Positions 41,622 through 50,820 of a stretch of 64,000 nt of DNA are shown here, piece by piece. The number at the start of each line of letters is the position of its first letter. The first letter of the stretch is position 1. The notes below the pieces were generated by a model that worked only from the letters and a program-made list of their open reading frames with translations, searched no databases and was not told the origin of the DNA. The stretch is from Symbiodinium natans (lineage: Eukaryota > Sar > Dinophyceae > Suessiales > Symbiodiniaceae), in assembly GCA_905221605.1 (NCBI GenBank), contig CAJNDS010002546.1, forward strand, positions 1-64,000. The letters run 5' to 3'. A program made the translations under genes and the position numbers.

Positions 41622-43028
41622 ATGGCAGTTTCGGTTGATGTGCATCTTCTCAGCGGCAAGAGGGTTTCACTTGAAACTCCGGAAGATGCCACGGTGGCAG
41701 AGTTGAACCAGAGCGCCCAAAACGCTCTGGCTGTTGGCAGAGGTCGGCTGTTGAGTGCTGATGGCCACGTACTGGATGCCTCACAAACAGTTAAACGAGC
41801 GAGGATACGGAACGGTGATGAGCTGTACATGCGAGTACAGCTGCCGGAAGTCACCGCTTGGAGGAAACGATCGGGTCGTACTTTTGCCACAGTCCTCGGT
41901 GATGGATCTGTCGAGACCTGGAGCTCTGCTAAAGACCATGGTGACGACAGTTCTGTGAAAGCTCAGCCGAAGGGCGTGCAGCACATCCAAGCTTCTTCTT
42001 CTGCTTTTGCCGCGATCCTCGGTGATGGGTCTGTCGTGACGTGGGGTGATCGTGGTTCAGGTGGCGACAGCAGTCCCGTGCAAGCTCAGCTGAAGGGCGT
42101 GCAGCACATCCAAGCTTCGTTTTCTGCTTTTGCCGCGATCCTCGGTGATGGGTCCGTCGTGACGTGGGGCGATCATTATTCAGGTGGCGACAGCAGTCGC
42201 GTGCAAGGTCAGCTGACGGGCGTGCAGCACATCCAAGCTTCGTTTTCTGCTTTTGCCGCGATCCTCGGTGATGGGTCTGTCGTGACGTGGGGCGATCTTG
42301 ATTCAGGTGGCGACAGCAGTCTCGCGCAAGGTCAGCTGACGGGCATTCAGCACATCCAAGCTTCTTTTTCTGCTTTTGCCGCGATCCTCGGTGATGGGTC
42401 TGTCGTGACGTGGGGCGATCATTATTCAGGTGGCGACAGCCGTTCCGTGCAATCTCAGCTGAAGGGCGTGCAGCACATCCAAGCTTCTAAGGGTGCTTTT
42501 GCCGCGATTCTTCGTGATGGGTCCGTCGTGACGTGGGGCGGACGTGGTTTCGGTGGCGACAGCAGTTCCGTGCAAGCTCAGCTGAAGGGCGCTCAGCACA
42601 TCCAAGCTTCCGACCATGCTTTTGCAGCGATCCTCGGTGATGGGTCCGTCGTGACGTGGGGCGATCCGGCTGCAGGTGGCGACAGCAGTTCCGTGCAATC
42701 TCAGCTGAAGGGCGTGCAGCACATCCAAGCTTCTTCTTCTGCTTTTGCCGCGATCCTCGGTGATGGGTCCGTCGTGACGTGGGGTGATCGTGATTCAGGT
42801 GGCGACAGCAGTCCCGTGCAAGCTCAGCTGAAGGGCGTGCAGCACATCCAAGCTTCTTTTTCTGCTTTTGCCGCGATCCTCGGTGATGGGTCCGTCGTGA
42901 CGTGGGGCGATCATTTATCAGGTGGCCGTTCCGTGCAGGGTCAGCTGAAGGGCGTGCAGCACATCCAAGCTTCTTTTCCTGCTTTTGCCGCGATCCTCTA
43001 TGATGGGTCTGTCGTGTATTTTCGATGA
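41622..43028 (+). CDS. Intronless ubiquitin-like plus RCC1-repeat protein
   Basis: The ATG at 41622 (context GGCCATGGCAG) opens a 468-residue frame; a GTG 33 bases upstream is in frame but an unlikely eukaryotic start. Residues 1 to about 75 resemble a ubiquitin-like beta-grasp (VSVDVHLLSGKRVSLETPE and GDELYMRV). The rest is one degenerate unit, eight 41-residue repeats with the core AFAAILGDGSVVTWGD followed by a Gln-Leu-Lys-Gly-Val-Gln-His-Ile-Gln stretch, and a partial ninth. Known families: RCC1/UVR8/HERC-type beta-propeller blades; similar proteins are numerous in dinoflagellates, usually named after HERC2 or UVR8 by similarity alone. No HECT domain is present, so ligase activity is not implied. 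The gene lacks introns although its neighbours are intron-dense, which suggests a retrocopied or single-exon family. The open frame and composition make a real coding sequence very likely; expression is unproven. Confidence 0.85.
   Translation: MAVSVDVHLLSGKRVSLETPEDATVAELNQSAQNALAVGRGRLLSADGHVLDASQTVKRARIRNGDELYMRVQLPEVTAWRKRSGRTFATVLGDGSVETWSSAKDHGDDSSVKAQPKGVQHIQASSSAFAAILGDGSVVTWGDRGSGGDSSPVQAQLKGVQHIQASFSAFAAILGDGSVVTWGDHYSGGDSSRVQGQLTGVQHIQASFSAFAAILGDGSVVTWGDLDSGGDSSLAQGQLTGIQHIQASFSAFAAILGDGSVVTWGDHYSGGDSRSVQSQLKGVQHIQASKGAFAAILRDGSVVTWGGRGFGGDSSSVQAQLKGAQHIQASDHAFAAILGDGSVVTWGDPAAGGDSSSVQSQLKGVQHIQASSSAFAAILGDGSVVTWGDRDSGGDSSPVQAQLKGVQHIQASFSAFAAILGDGSVVTWGDHLSGGRSVQGQLKGVQHIQASFPAFAAILYDGSVVYFR
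41978..43010. repeat. 123-bp in-frame tandem repeats
   Basis: The RCC1-type blades are encoded by nearly identical 123-bp units (GCACATCCAAGCTTC marks each start). Differences cluster in a short variable segment after GGCGATC, matching the loop residues after WGD. This suggests recent expansion or gene conversion within the gene. Confidence 0.9.
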
Positions 43029-43226
43029 CAACTGCAATTCCGTGCAAGCTCATGCACATCGCCTCTAAAACTGTTGTCGGAGCTGCTTGGAAGTATAAGC
43101 TCCAAGCGGCAAGACGCCCAGAACCCTATGTACCCAACACCAAACTGCACAAACCTTGACATTAAGAACCTGCACCCTATAATCCCAAGTCCCCAATCCC
43201 TACGCCCAAACACCAATCGCCCCAAC
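43029..43226. other. 3' flank with decayed repeat fragment
   Basis: Directly after the TGA, GACAACTGCAATTCCGTGCAAGCTCATGCACATC still resembles the repeat (GACAGCAGTTCCGTGCAAGCTCAG), so at least part of another blade existed. The rest is unique until CCCTAAA begins at 43227. Confidence 0.6.
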
Positions 43227-43570
43227 CCCTGCAACCCTAAACCCTAAACCCTAAACCCTAAACCCTAAACCCTAAACCCTAAACCCTAAACCCTAAACCC
43301 TAAACCCTAAACCCTAAACCCTAAACCCACTAAATCCCCCAGGCCCTGCGGCAGCGAACCAGAAGCTCTCAACCCTAAACCCTACTGCTCGCCGTGCCCA
43401 AAACCTAAACCCCAAACCCCAAACCCCAACCCCAAACCCTAAACCCCAAACCCTAAACCCTCAACCCTAAACCCTAACCCCAGACCTCAAACCCTAAGCC
43501 CCAGACCCCTAACCCTAAACCCCAAACCCTAAACCCTAAACCCTAAGCCCCAAACCCGAAACCCTAAACC
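43227..43570. repeat. CCCTAAA and CCCCAAA arm
   Basis: Fourteen perfect CCCTAAA units (43227-43325), a short unique piece, then mixed CCCTAAA/CCCCAAA (43400-43570) up to the HEAT exon. Confidence 0.9.
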
Positions 43571-43579
43571 CTGCAAAAG

Positions 43580-43649
43580 GTGGGCGGGGACCTCACGCAA
43601 GTGCCCACTGTGGCGGCTCTCCTCGCAGATTCTTCCGCGGAAGTCCAAG
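43580..43649 (+). CDS. HEAT-type exon
   Basis: Twenty-three codons, reading DLTQVPTVAALLADSSAEVQ after CAAAAG, phase 0 to 1. Donor is GC (CAAG|GCCTGT). The codons for SSAEV contain the palindrome CTTCCGCGGAAG. Confidence 0.65.
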
Positions 43650-43677
43650 GCCTGTGGTAGCATCGGGTTGCGTTCAG

Positions 43678-44515
43678 GGTTTAGGGTTTTGGGTTTAGGG
43701 TTTAGGGTTTAGGGGTTTAGGGTTTAGGGCTTAGGGTTTAGGGTTTAGGGTTTAGGGCTTGGGGTTTAGGGTTTAGGGTATAGGGTTTGGGGATGATTTT
43801 CGGGGTTTAGGGTTCGGGGTTTATAACTATATGATTGCTTTGGGTTTTGGGTTTTGGGTTTTGGGTTTTGGGTTTTGGGTTCAAGGACTAAGGGTTTAAA
43901 GTTTAGGGTTCGGGGTTTAGGGTTTAGGTTTCAGGGTCAGAGTGTTTGAAGAGGGCGGAGGTACGTGTCTTGACATTGGAGGGAGGATTAGATTGCCCCA
44001 CGTGGCTAAATCATTACTTAGGGCCCAGGCTTTGGGGTTTAGGGTTTTGGGTTTGGGGTTTCGGGTAAGCAGATCACAGCAACTTGGAACGGTTTGGCGT
44101 ATGACCGTGTTTGCATGTATGTATGTGTCTGCCGGTCGGTGGTAGTACCTTCGGATTAACTCATAGACTTTTCGAAGTCAGATGTTCATGAGTCGCCAGA
44201 GGCTAAGCCCCAATCTCTAAACCCTAAACAGGGGTACATATACCTCATGGCCTTGGACCGCGTGAATTCGCCCTGAGGCAAATTGGGTATACCTGCAGTT
44301 TAGGGTTCAGGGCCTTCTGTGCAGGCACGCTAAACCCTAAACCCTAAACCCTAAAGCCTAAACCCTAAACCCTAGACCCTAAAGCCTAAAGACTAAACCC
44401 TAAACCCCAAACCCCAAACCCTAAACCCTAAACCCTAAACCCTAAACCCTTAACCCTTAACCCTTAACCCTAAACCCTAAACCCTAAACCCTAAACCCTA
44501 AACCCTAAACTGGAG
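43678..44515. repeat. Intron: TTTAGGG and TTTTGGG arms, loop, CCCTAAA arm
   Basis: TTTAGGG (43678-43795), a GGGTTTT run (43840-43880), a unique loop to 44330, then CCCTAAA with a CCCTTAA patch (44330-44514). Confidence 0.85.
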
Positions 44516-44566
44516 CGAGCCGCGGGCGCTGCGATAAGCAGCAGCGAGCGATACCTCGTGGCGACA
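44516..44566 (+). CDS. Possible exon
   Basis: 51 nt between CTGGAG and a GC donor (ACAG|GCCCGC); its length preserves phase between 43649 and 45621. Two frames are open (one reads AAGAAISSSERYLVAT), so the peptide is uncertain. Confidence 0.35.
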
Positions 44567-44639
44567 GGCCCGCGGACGAGCCCGAGCCTTGGCCTGGCGA
44601 GGGCTCGGGGCCGTTGCGCGCGGTGAGCGCGTCCCGCCT

Positions 44640-45260
44640 TTTTTGGGCTCCGCCCGGACCATTTCTGAGCCCCGGACCATTTCTGAGGCTTTTGGGCTTC
44701 TCCTGGACCATTTCTGAGCTTTTTGGGCTTCTTTTGCCGGACCAGTTCTGAGCCTGTTTGGGCTCCTCCCAGACTGTTTGAGCCTTTTTGGGCTTCTCCG
44801 GATCATTAAACCAGTTTTGGGCCCAAACCCTCACCAATCGTAGAAAGGGCGCAGGACCAAAAACCAAAGGGAGCCCAAGGCATAAACGGCATAAACCTAT
44901 GGGTCTTGTAAGCCCCGTATAAGCATCATAATTTGGGAAACACCGGGCAAAAAAACCCTAAACCCGCCAAAAATCTCTTGTAAGCAAGGTCCCAAGAGGT
45001 CCCAGGGACCGAGGTTCCAGGGGGCCACCAGTCAGGAAGCCTCCTTCGGCCAGGCCTCTCAAACCCTCCCCAATCGTCTCGCAGGACCAAAAATCAAAGG
45101 GAGCCCAACATAAAAACCTATGGATCTTGTAAGCAGGGTTTCAGGAGGTCCCAGGACAGTCCTTCCAAAAGGCCTCCTAAAAGGCCTCCTTCGGCCAATC
45201 CCAGACCCTCCCAAATCGTAGAGAGGGCGCAGGACCAAAAACGCGGGGAGTACCAGGATT
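44640..45260. repeat. Local tandem repeats in intron loop
   Basis: First a 25- to 35-bp repeat with GGACCATTTCTGAGC and TTTTTGGGCTTCT (44640-44810). Then three copies of a longer unit with CCAATCGTAGA, GCGCAGGACCAAAAA and CATAAACCTATGG.CTTGTAAGC (44830, 45067 and 45211 onward). Minus-strand frames here translate the repeats. Confidence 0.75.
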
Positions 45261-45432
45261 TGGTCAAAGGCGGCCCGTAGCGCCCCCTCCCACGACTGTA
45301 CTTACACACGATATTGTAAAACCCAAAACCCGCCCAAGGTTGAGATGTGGGTGGGTGGGTTGGGAGAGCGCGTTGAACCTGGGCGCACACCACAACACAC
45401 GTCCCGCGTGGTGGCGTGCGCGGAACCTTAGC

Positions 45433-45580
45433 AAACCCTAAACCCTAAACCCTAAACCCTAAACCCTAAACCCTAAACCCTAAACCCTAAACCCTAAACC
45501 CTAAACCCTAAACCCTAACCCTAAACCCTAAACCCTAAACCCTAAACCCTAAACCCCAAACCCTAAACCCTAAACCCGGG
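45433..45580. repeat. CCCTAAA arm
   Basis: About twenty-one units, one shortened to CCCTAA. Confidence 0.95.
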
Positions 45581-45620
45581 AGGGACTCGGCCAGCCCGGT
45601 TTTTCTCTTGCGATTTGCAG

Positions 45621-45660
45621 GAGCCGCCTGCCTGACCTTGACAAGCCGCCTGCATGCACA
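45621..45660 (+). CDS. Candidate exon, helical
   Basis: With the base left by 43649, reads GAACLTLTSRLHA. Strong acceptor (TTTTTCTCTTGCGATTTGCAG), donor GT (CACA|GTATCG). Confidence 0.5.
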
Positions 45661-46224
45661 GTATCGGCGTTTTTTAGGGTTAGGGTGTAGGGTTTAAGGT
45701 TTAGGGTTTAGGGGGTTTAGGGTTTAGGGTTGAGGGTTTAGGGTTTAGAGTTCGGCTGATGACAAGATGAGAACTGTCTTCCAACCTCTAGACCTGAAAA
45801 CCCTGAGCCCTGACGCCTCGTTACGTCCCCCATTCATCATGTGGTGAGGATTCTCAGGTGTAGGGTTTGAAACCCTAAGCCCTAGACCCTAAGACCCTAA
45901 ACCCTAAACCCTAAACCCGGTTCTAAGTAGTGTAGCTATGGGTAGTTTCTCTAAATGATGGTCTTTTTTTGGGTGCCCTAAGCCATCGGGGCCGCCCTAG
46001 AACTACTATTTGCTTCAGAACCCAAAAGAATTTCTGAGAAAAAGCCCTACCTCACCCTTACAAGGGAGAATATATTCTTTGTTTGTTGGGGGATGATCCC
46101 TACATTAACCTTATAAGGGAGAATGTATTCTCTATTTTTTGGGTGGTCTTAAGCAAGTACCTGATAATAGTAGCCCCAAAATGGACCCTAAGTGAGAGAA
46201 CTGACCATGTGCTGCTAATCATAG
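45661..46224. other. Intron with degenerate 5' arm and duplicated loop segment
   Basis: TTTAGGG variants at 45675-45750. The loop holds a tandem pair, CCTTACAAGGGAGAATATATTC and CCTTATAAGGGAGAATGTATTC (about 46036 and 46099). The 60-codon plus-strand frame here has no support. Confidence 0.5.
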
Positions 46225-46248
46225 GCAGCCAACGACCGCGAGAGAGCA
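46225..46248 (+). CDS. Possible micro-exon
   Basis: Reads AANDRERA between GCTAATCATAG and a repeat-supplied donor (GCA|GTTTAGGG). HEAT-like, but phase is unconfirmed. Confidence 0.35.
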
Positions 46249-46249
46249 G

Positions 46250-46300
46250 TTTAGGGTTTAGGGTTTAGGGTTTAGGGTTTAGGGTTTAGGGTTTAGGGTT
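46250..46300. repeat. TTTAGGG arm
   Basis: Seven units beginning at the putative donor. Confidence 0.9.
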
Positions 46301-46313
46301 TTTGTGATGCAAG

Positions 46314-46381
46314 GTCTTGGGCCGTTTGGGGAGGAGCATGCTTCCACCATCGCTGCAAAGCTCCAGCAGGACCTCCACAGG
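46314..46381 (+). CDS. HEAT-type exon
   Basis: Reads LGPFGEEHASTIAAKLQQDL after TGATGCAAG. Donor GT (CACAGG|GTCAAT). Lies between two TTTAGGG arrays, so its left intron has no CCCTAAA arm. Confidence 0.45.
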
Positions 46382-46404
46382 GTCAATCTTGGCGGATGGC
46401 TTAG

Positions 46405-46620
46405 GGGTTTCGGGTTTAGGGTTTAGGGTTTTCGGGTTTAGGGTTTCGGGCTTAGGGTTTAGGGTTTCGGGTTTAGGGTTTAGGGTTTCGGGTTTAGGGT
46501 TTAGGGTTCTTTTGGAGCGCTGATCCCAAACTCCAAAGGGCTGGGAGTCCAGGTCATCTCTCCGTTCATCCCACCTTACCCTGTGCAATTTCCAACCTGA
46601 TCAAAACAAGCCCAAAAAGG
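46405..46620. repeat. TTTAGGG/TTTCGGG alternating array and possible exon
   Basis: Alternating GGGTTTCGGG and GGGTTTAGGG (46405-46507). The island 46553-46618 after GAGTCCAG is open in more than one frame (one reads TLPCAISNLIKTSPK) and may be an exon. Confidence 0.55.
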
Positions 46621-46783
46621 GTTTAGGGATTAGGGATTAGGGTTTAGGGTTTAGGGTTTAGGGACCTGTGCCGACTCCCGATCCCCCACCCCCTCTATCA
46701 ACTTCTTATCAACCCACTGAATCCGAATCCGATAAAGCCTAGAGCGTGACCCCTTTATTAAGCCACATTTGAGGGTTTTAGGG

Positions 46784-46884
46784 TTGGGATGTTCCCCCTT
46801 TGTCTGACAGTCCTTAATCGGGATAGTAGTACCCCCTATTATCATCCCTATTAAGGACTGTAAGTATAAGGGAGAACATCCCAA
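46784..46884. mobile_element. Intact 101-bp foldback element
   Basis: Terminal inverted repeats TTGGGATGTTC and GAACATCCCAA, 11 bp and perfect. Inner complementary pair ACAGTCCTTAAT / ATTAAGGACTGT around a CCCCC centre. A truncated relative lies at 35318-35395. Non-coding, MITE-like. Confidence 0.75.
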
Positions 46885-47014
46885 GTTTAGGGTGTGTTAT
46901 GTTGATGAGACTGCTCTTGGTCTGTTGAAGATTTCGGGCCTCGGTTTGAAGGGCTGGATGCCAAAGCCCTTAACCCCAAACCCCAAACCCTGAACCCTGA
47001 ACCCTTGACCCTTG

Positions 47015-47355
47015 TAACCCTAAACCCTAAACCCTAAACCCTAAACCCTAAACCCTAAACCCTACAACCTAAACCCTAAACCCTAAACCCTAAACCCTAA
47101 ACCCTAAACCCTAAACCCTAAACCCTAAACCCTAAACCCTAAACCCTAAACCCTAAACCCTAAACCCTAAACCCTAAACCCTAAACCCTAAACCCTAAAC
47201 CCTAAACCCTAACACTAAACCCTAAACCCTAAACCCTAAACCCTAAACCCTAAACCCTAAACCCTAAACCCTAAACCCTAAACCCTAAACCCTAAACCCT
47301 AAACCCTAAACCCTAAACCCTAAACCCTAAACCCTAAACCCTAAACCCTAAACCC
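47015..47355. repeat. Longest perfect CCCTAAA arm
   Basis: Close to fifty CCCTAAA units with only three irregular units, ending 16 nt before the acceptor of the HEAT exon at 47372. Confidence 0.95.
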
Positions 47356-47371
47356 CAATCGCACCTCGCAG

Positions 47372-47450
47372 GACGGGACCCGCCTCGCGGCGACCCAGGC
47401 TCTGGCGCGCTTGCCGGGCGCGGTGCTGCAGCCCTACCTGAAGCTCGGAG
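47372..47450 (+). CDS. HEAT-type exon
   Basis: Reads RLAATQALARLPGAVLQPYL and KLG, phase 0 to 1. Acceptor CACCTCGCAG|GAC, donor GT (GGAG|GTTCAG). A full helix A and much of helix B. Confidence 0.7.
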
Positions 47451-47954
47451 GTTCAGAAAAGGGGTTTAATTAGGATTTAGGGTTTAGGGTTTAGGGTTTT
47501 AGGGTTTTAGGGTTTAAGGTTTAGGGTTTAGGGGTACAGGAACGGATTTTCCCTCCCCAATATGGGTACCTGACGCCAAGAGGTTCAGTGCTAGGGTTTA
47601 GGGTTTGGGGTTTAGGGTTTGTGGCTTAGGGGATAGGTTTAGGGTGTAGGGCTTGCGAAGGTCCAAGGGATTTGCAGGTGGGCAGGTCCCTCGGCGATTC
47701 CTTTGGGGTTTAGGGGGGGTTTACGCTTTTGGGCGGTTCAGGGTTTATGGGTTTAAGGGGTTCAGGGTTTAGGGGTTGAGGGGCTGAGGCGTAGAACCCC
47801 TAAACCCTAAACCCTAAACCCTAAACCGTAAACCCTAAATTTTAAACCCTAAACTCCCTAAACCCTAAACCCTAAACCCTAAATTTTAAACCCTAAACCC
47901 TAAACCCTAGACCCTAAACCCCAAACCCTTTCCGCCATTTTGCAAGCACTTAAA
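47451..47954. repeat. Intron with degenerate arms
   Basis: TTTAGGG variants (47475-47535, 47590-47650), a unique piece, then CCCTAAA with TAAATTTT interruptions (47795-47930). Confidence 0.8.
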
Positions 47955-48029
47955 GAACCTTGGAAGATGAATCGTACAAGTTACTGGTGCTTAAGGCGGA
48001 GTGGTGGAGAGAGTGCCGGTGCGAAACAG
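47955..48029 (+). CDS. Candidate exon, frame uncertain
   Basis: Island after CTTAAAG with two plausible frames in phase with 47450. One reads ESYKLLVLKAEWWRECRCE (HEAT-like, acceptor at GGAAG). The other reads WKMNRTSYWCLRRSGGE. Confidence 0.4.
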
Positions 48030-48185
48030 GGTTGAGGGTTTAGGGTCAGGGTTTAGGGTTTAGGGTTCAGGGTTTAGGGTTCAGGCTTCAGGGTTCAGGG
48101 TTCAGGGTTTAGGGTTCAGGCTTTAGGGTTTAATTAGGGTTTAGGGTTTAGGGCTTAGGGTTTAGGGTTTAGGGTTTAGGGGTGG
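48030..48185. repeat. TTTAGGG/TTCAGGG array
   Basis: Mixture of TTTAGGG and TTCAGGG units. Confidence 0.9.
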
Positions 48186-48206
48186 TTTTCTGAGAGCATT
48201 GCCAAG

Positions 48207-48245
48207 GAAGGACCTCGTGTCTAAGGCGACCGCCTGGGGCGAGGG
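48207..48245 (+). CDS. Candidate exon, helical
   Basis: Reads KDLVSKATAWGE after TTGCCAAG, entering with one split base. Donor GT (GG|GTGGGG) or nearby. Confidence 0.4.
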
Positions 48246-48730
48246 GTGGGGAGGGGGACTAGGGTGTTTGGGACCGTTGGGCTACAGGGTCTTGGGGGCT
48301 CTTGTGTGTGGGGCTTGGGGACTCAGATCTCCGGGTTGGGAGGGGAGCTTCGTTGTTCACATCGGATGTAGGGAATCGTTCATTGACAAACCGAAAAAAA
48401 TAGTTTAGTTTAATTAGGGTGCACAGAAAAACACCAATGGACAGGGTTCTTCTTGCCTGGGAAACCGAAACCGGGGGGGTGGGAACCTTAAACCCTAAAC
48501 CGAGAGGGGGAGGATTGTAGTAGAGGCTTACTCTTGGGGTCAGACAAATCCGCTTCTGTGAAGCTCACTTCTGCCCCTGCAATGTTCGATCTCATCCTGC
48601 GACCTCGCTTTCAAAGTCCAAGATCTACCTTCATTTATAGGGTCTAGGGGTTGAGGGTCTGGTGTTTAGGGTTTAACCTCACATCCAAAGTTGGTGGCTG
48701 CTCCACGCGGACCAATGCAACTCAGCCCTG
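48246..48730. other. Mostly unique spacer
   Basis: G-rich then mixed sequence. An island at about 48547-48640 is open in two frames (QIRFCEAHFCPCNVRS or KSASVKLTSAPAMFDLILR) and could hold an exon; no junction is convincing. Confidence 0.35.
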
Positions 48731-49205
48731 GCAACCCTAAACCCAAAAACCTGAACCCGGAACCCCAAACCCCAAGCCCCAAACCCTAAGCCCGAAACCC
48801 TAAACCCTAAACCCTAAACCCCAAACCCTGAACCCGAAAACCCAAACCCCAAACCCTAAACCCGAAACCCTAAACCTAAACCCTAAACCCCAAACCCTAA
48901 ACCCTAAACCCCAAACCCTGAACCCGAAGCCCTAAACCCTAAACCCTTAACCCCCCCCAAACCCTAAACCCTAAACCCCAAACCCTAAACCCTAAACCCG
49001 AAACCCCAAACCCCAAACCCTAAACCCCAAACCCTAAACCCTACACCCCAAACCCTAAACCCTAAACCCCAAACCCTAAACCCGAAACCCTAAACCCCAA
49101 ACCCTAAACCCTAAACCCCAAACCCCAAACCCGAAACCCCAAACCCCAAACCCCAAACCCCAAACCCCAAACCCTAAACCCTAAACCCCTAACCCCCTAA
49201 ACCCT
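48731..49205. repeat. CCCTAAA/CCCCAAA/CCCGAAA mixed arm
   Basis: About sixty units with CCCCAAA and CCCGAAA interspersed in local runs. Confidence 0.9.
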
Positions 49206-49219
49206 AAGTTCGCGGCCAG

Positions 49220-49319
49220 GCCTTGTGCGACGGAGATCCCGAGACCAGGCAAGCGGCCGTAGCGGCCATCGCCAAAGCAGATCCCGAACGCGTCGTCAGT
49301 GACTGCACAGGAGGGGTTT
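49220..49319 (+). CDS. HEAT-type exon
   Basis: Reads GDPETRQAAVAAIAKADPER and VVSDCTG: two canonical turns (GDPETR and ADPERV). Acceptor GCGGCCAG|GCC. The donor is either GA at CACAG|GAGGGG (end 49310) or the repeat's GT (GGAGGG|GTTTAG, end 49316), the latter giving phase 0 into 49573. Confidence 0.7.
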
Positions 49320-49572
49320 AGGGTTTAGGGTTTAGGGTTGAGAGTTTCATGCCTGAAGCCTAACAAGGTGTAGGGTTTGGGGTTTAGGGTTTATGGGGTT
49401 TGGGTGTGGGAGATGTATGGGCTTCGCAGATGTAGGGTTTGGCCCACAGCCCCTCAACCCCCAAAAACCCTAAACCCCAAACCCCAAACCCTAAACCCTA
49501 AACCCCAAACCCTAAACCCTAAACCCTAAACCCTAAACCCTAAACCCCAAACCCTAAACCCTAAACCCCCAG
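49320..49572. repeat. Intron arms
   Basis: TTTAGGG (49316-49340), a unique loop, then CCCTAAA/CCCCAAA (49465-49570). Confidence 0.85.
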
Positions 49573-49656
49573 CTCGATGCCTCCGAAAAGCCATCAGGAC
49601 AGCTGGTGGAGCTGCTTTCACACCAGCATGCTGGAGCCAGATTCTCAGAAGCTTGG
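49573..49656 (+). CDS. HEAT-type exon abutting the repeat
   Basis: Twenty-eight codons, phase 0 to 0, with GQLVELLSHQHAGARFSEAW. Acceptor CCCCCAG|CTC; donor GT at TGG|GTTTAGGG. Another frame is open but less HEAT-like. Confidence 0.55.
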
Positions 49657-49674
49657 GTTTAGGGCTAAAGAAGT

Positions 49675-50091
49675 TTGGGTTTTAGGGTTTAGGGTTTAGG
49701 GTTTAGGGTTTAGGGTTTAGGGTTTAGGGTTTAGGGTTTAGGGTTTAGGGTTTAGGGTTTAGGTTCGGAATGTGGGCAGCAGGTGCAGATGTTCGAGTCT
49801 TTAGGTCACTCGACGACGACGCCCAAGCATGCTCTTGTCTTTCAGACTGATGCTGCTACTAACTGCTTTAAAAGAAACCCCCAACTAAATTTTACAGCAT
49901 TCTTCCTTGTAAGGGCCATAGGGGGATTGTTTTCTTGTATTTTTCGGGTTTAGGTCCGGGAGTAGAGGCCCCTCAAACCCTCAAGCCTAATCCCCACATC
50001 CCCCACCCTAAATCCAAAACCCAAACCCTAAAGCCCTGCAAACCCAAGCCCGCAACCGCGAACGAGCTTCTTCTCGACATCTTCTCGATAG
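49675..50091. other. Intron: TTTAGGG arm and unique loop
   Basis: Twelve TTTAGGG units (49682-49764), then unique sequence containing a strong acceptor-like tract (CTCTTGTCTTTCAG at 49847) followed by an open segment ending at CTT|GTAAGG. It may be an unrecognised exon. The 3' end is pyrimidine-rich. Confidence 0.6.
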
Positions 50092-50136
50092 GTTCGCGCT
50101 TGCACGGCATTGGTGTTCCGCGACCTGAAAGAGAAG
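50092..50136 (+). CDS. HEAT-type exon
   Basis: Fifteen codons, VRACTALVFRDLKEK, phase 0 to 0. Very good acceptor (CTTCTCGACATCTTCTCGATAG), donor AAG|GTGGGT. Confidence 0.65.
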
Positions 50137-50540
50137 GTGGGTTAGGGAAGGGTCCGGGTGAAGGATCTTGGGGTAGCTACGTGGTTGATAAGGTCCATGA
50201 ACATTCGCTAAAGATGTATGGGCCCTTGGGCAAAACCCTAAACCCTAAGCCCTAAACCCTTAACCCTACACCCTAAAGCCTAAACCCTGAACAGGGTATA
50301 AGGGGTATATAAGGGGTGTCCTTTTAAGGGCCATGTAGCTACCCTGCGAAAGGATTGACGGTTCTGACTCTAAAGCAAGAGGACTCCCAGAGGAGAACTG
50401 GATGCTTCTTTTGAACCTAAAGCCTGCGGTTTAGGGTTTAGGGTTTTAGGGTTTAGGGTTTTTGGTTCAGGGTTCAGAGATTTAAGGCTGACGCTGAGGC
50501 TTATCCGCAAACCCTACAGCTTTCTTGCAATGGTGTAAAC
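50137..50540. other. Intron or spacer with possible exon
   Basis: Few CCCTAAA units. An island at about 50383-50428, after CTAAAGCAAG, is open up to a repeat-supplied donor (TGCG|GTTTAGGG) and reads GELDASFEPKACG. Not confirmed. Confidence 0.35.
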
Positions 50541-50820
50541 CGTCAACCCTAAGCCCTAAAACCCTAAACCCTAAACCCTAAACCCTAAAGCCTACAGCCT
50601 AAAGCCTAAAGCCTAAAGCCTAAAGCCTAAAGCCTAAAGCCTAAAGCCCAAAGCCCAAAGCCCAAAGCCCAAACCCCAAACCCTAAACCCTAAGCCCTAA
50701 AGGCTCAAACCCAAACCCTAAACCTTAAACCCTAAACCCTAAACCCTAAACCCTAAACCCTAAACCCTAAACCCTAAACCCTAAACCCTAAACCCTAAAC
50801 CCTAAACCCTAAACCCTAAA
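50541..50820. repeat. CCCTAAA arm with GCCTAAA and GCCCAAA runs
   Basis: A GCCTAAA run (50585-50648) turns into GCCCAAA, then returns to about fifteen perfect CCCTAAA units. Confidence 0.95.

Noticed and set aside
41558-42728. Antisense frames over the RCC1-type gene
   Set aside because: They mirror the repeated sense codons; the sense frame has the domain pattern and a complete start-to-stop structure.
44498-45393. Minus-strand frames of 90-120 codons
   Set aside because: They follow local tandem repeats (GGACCATTTCTGAG and GCGCAGGACCAAAAA units) and overlap one another in different frames.
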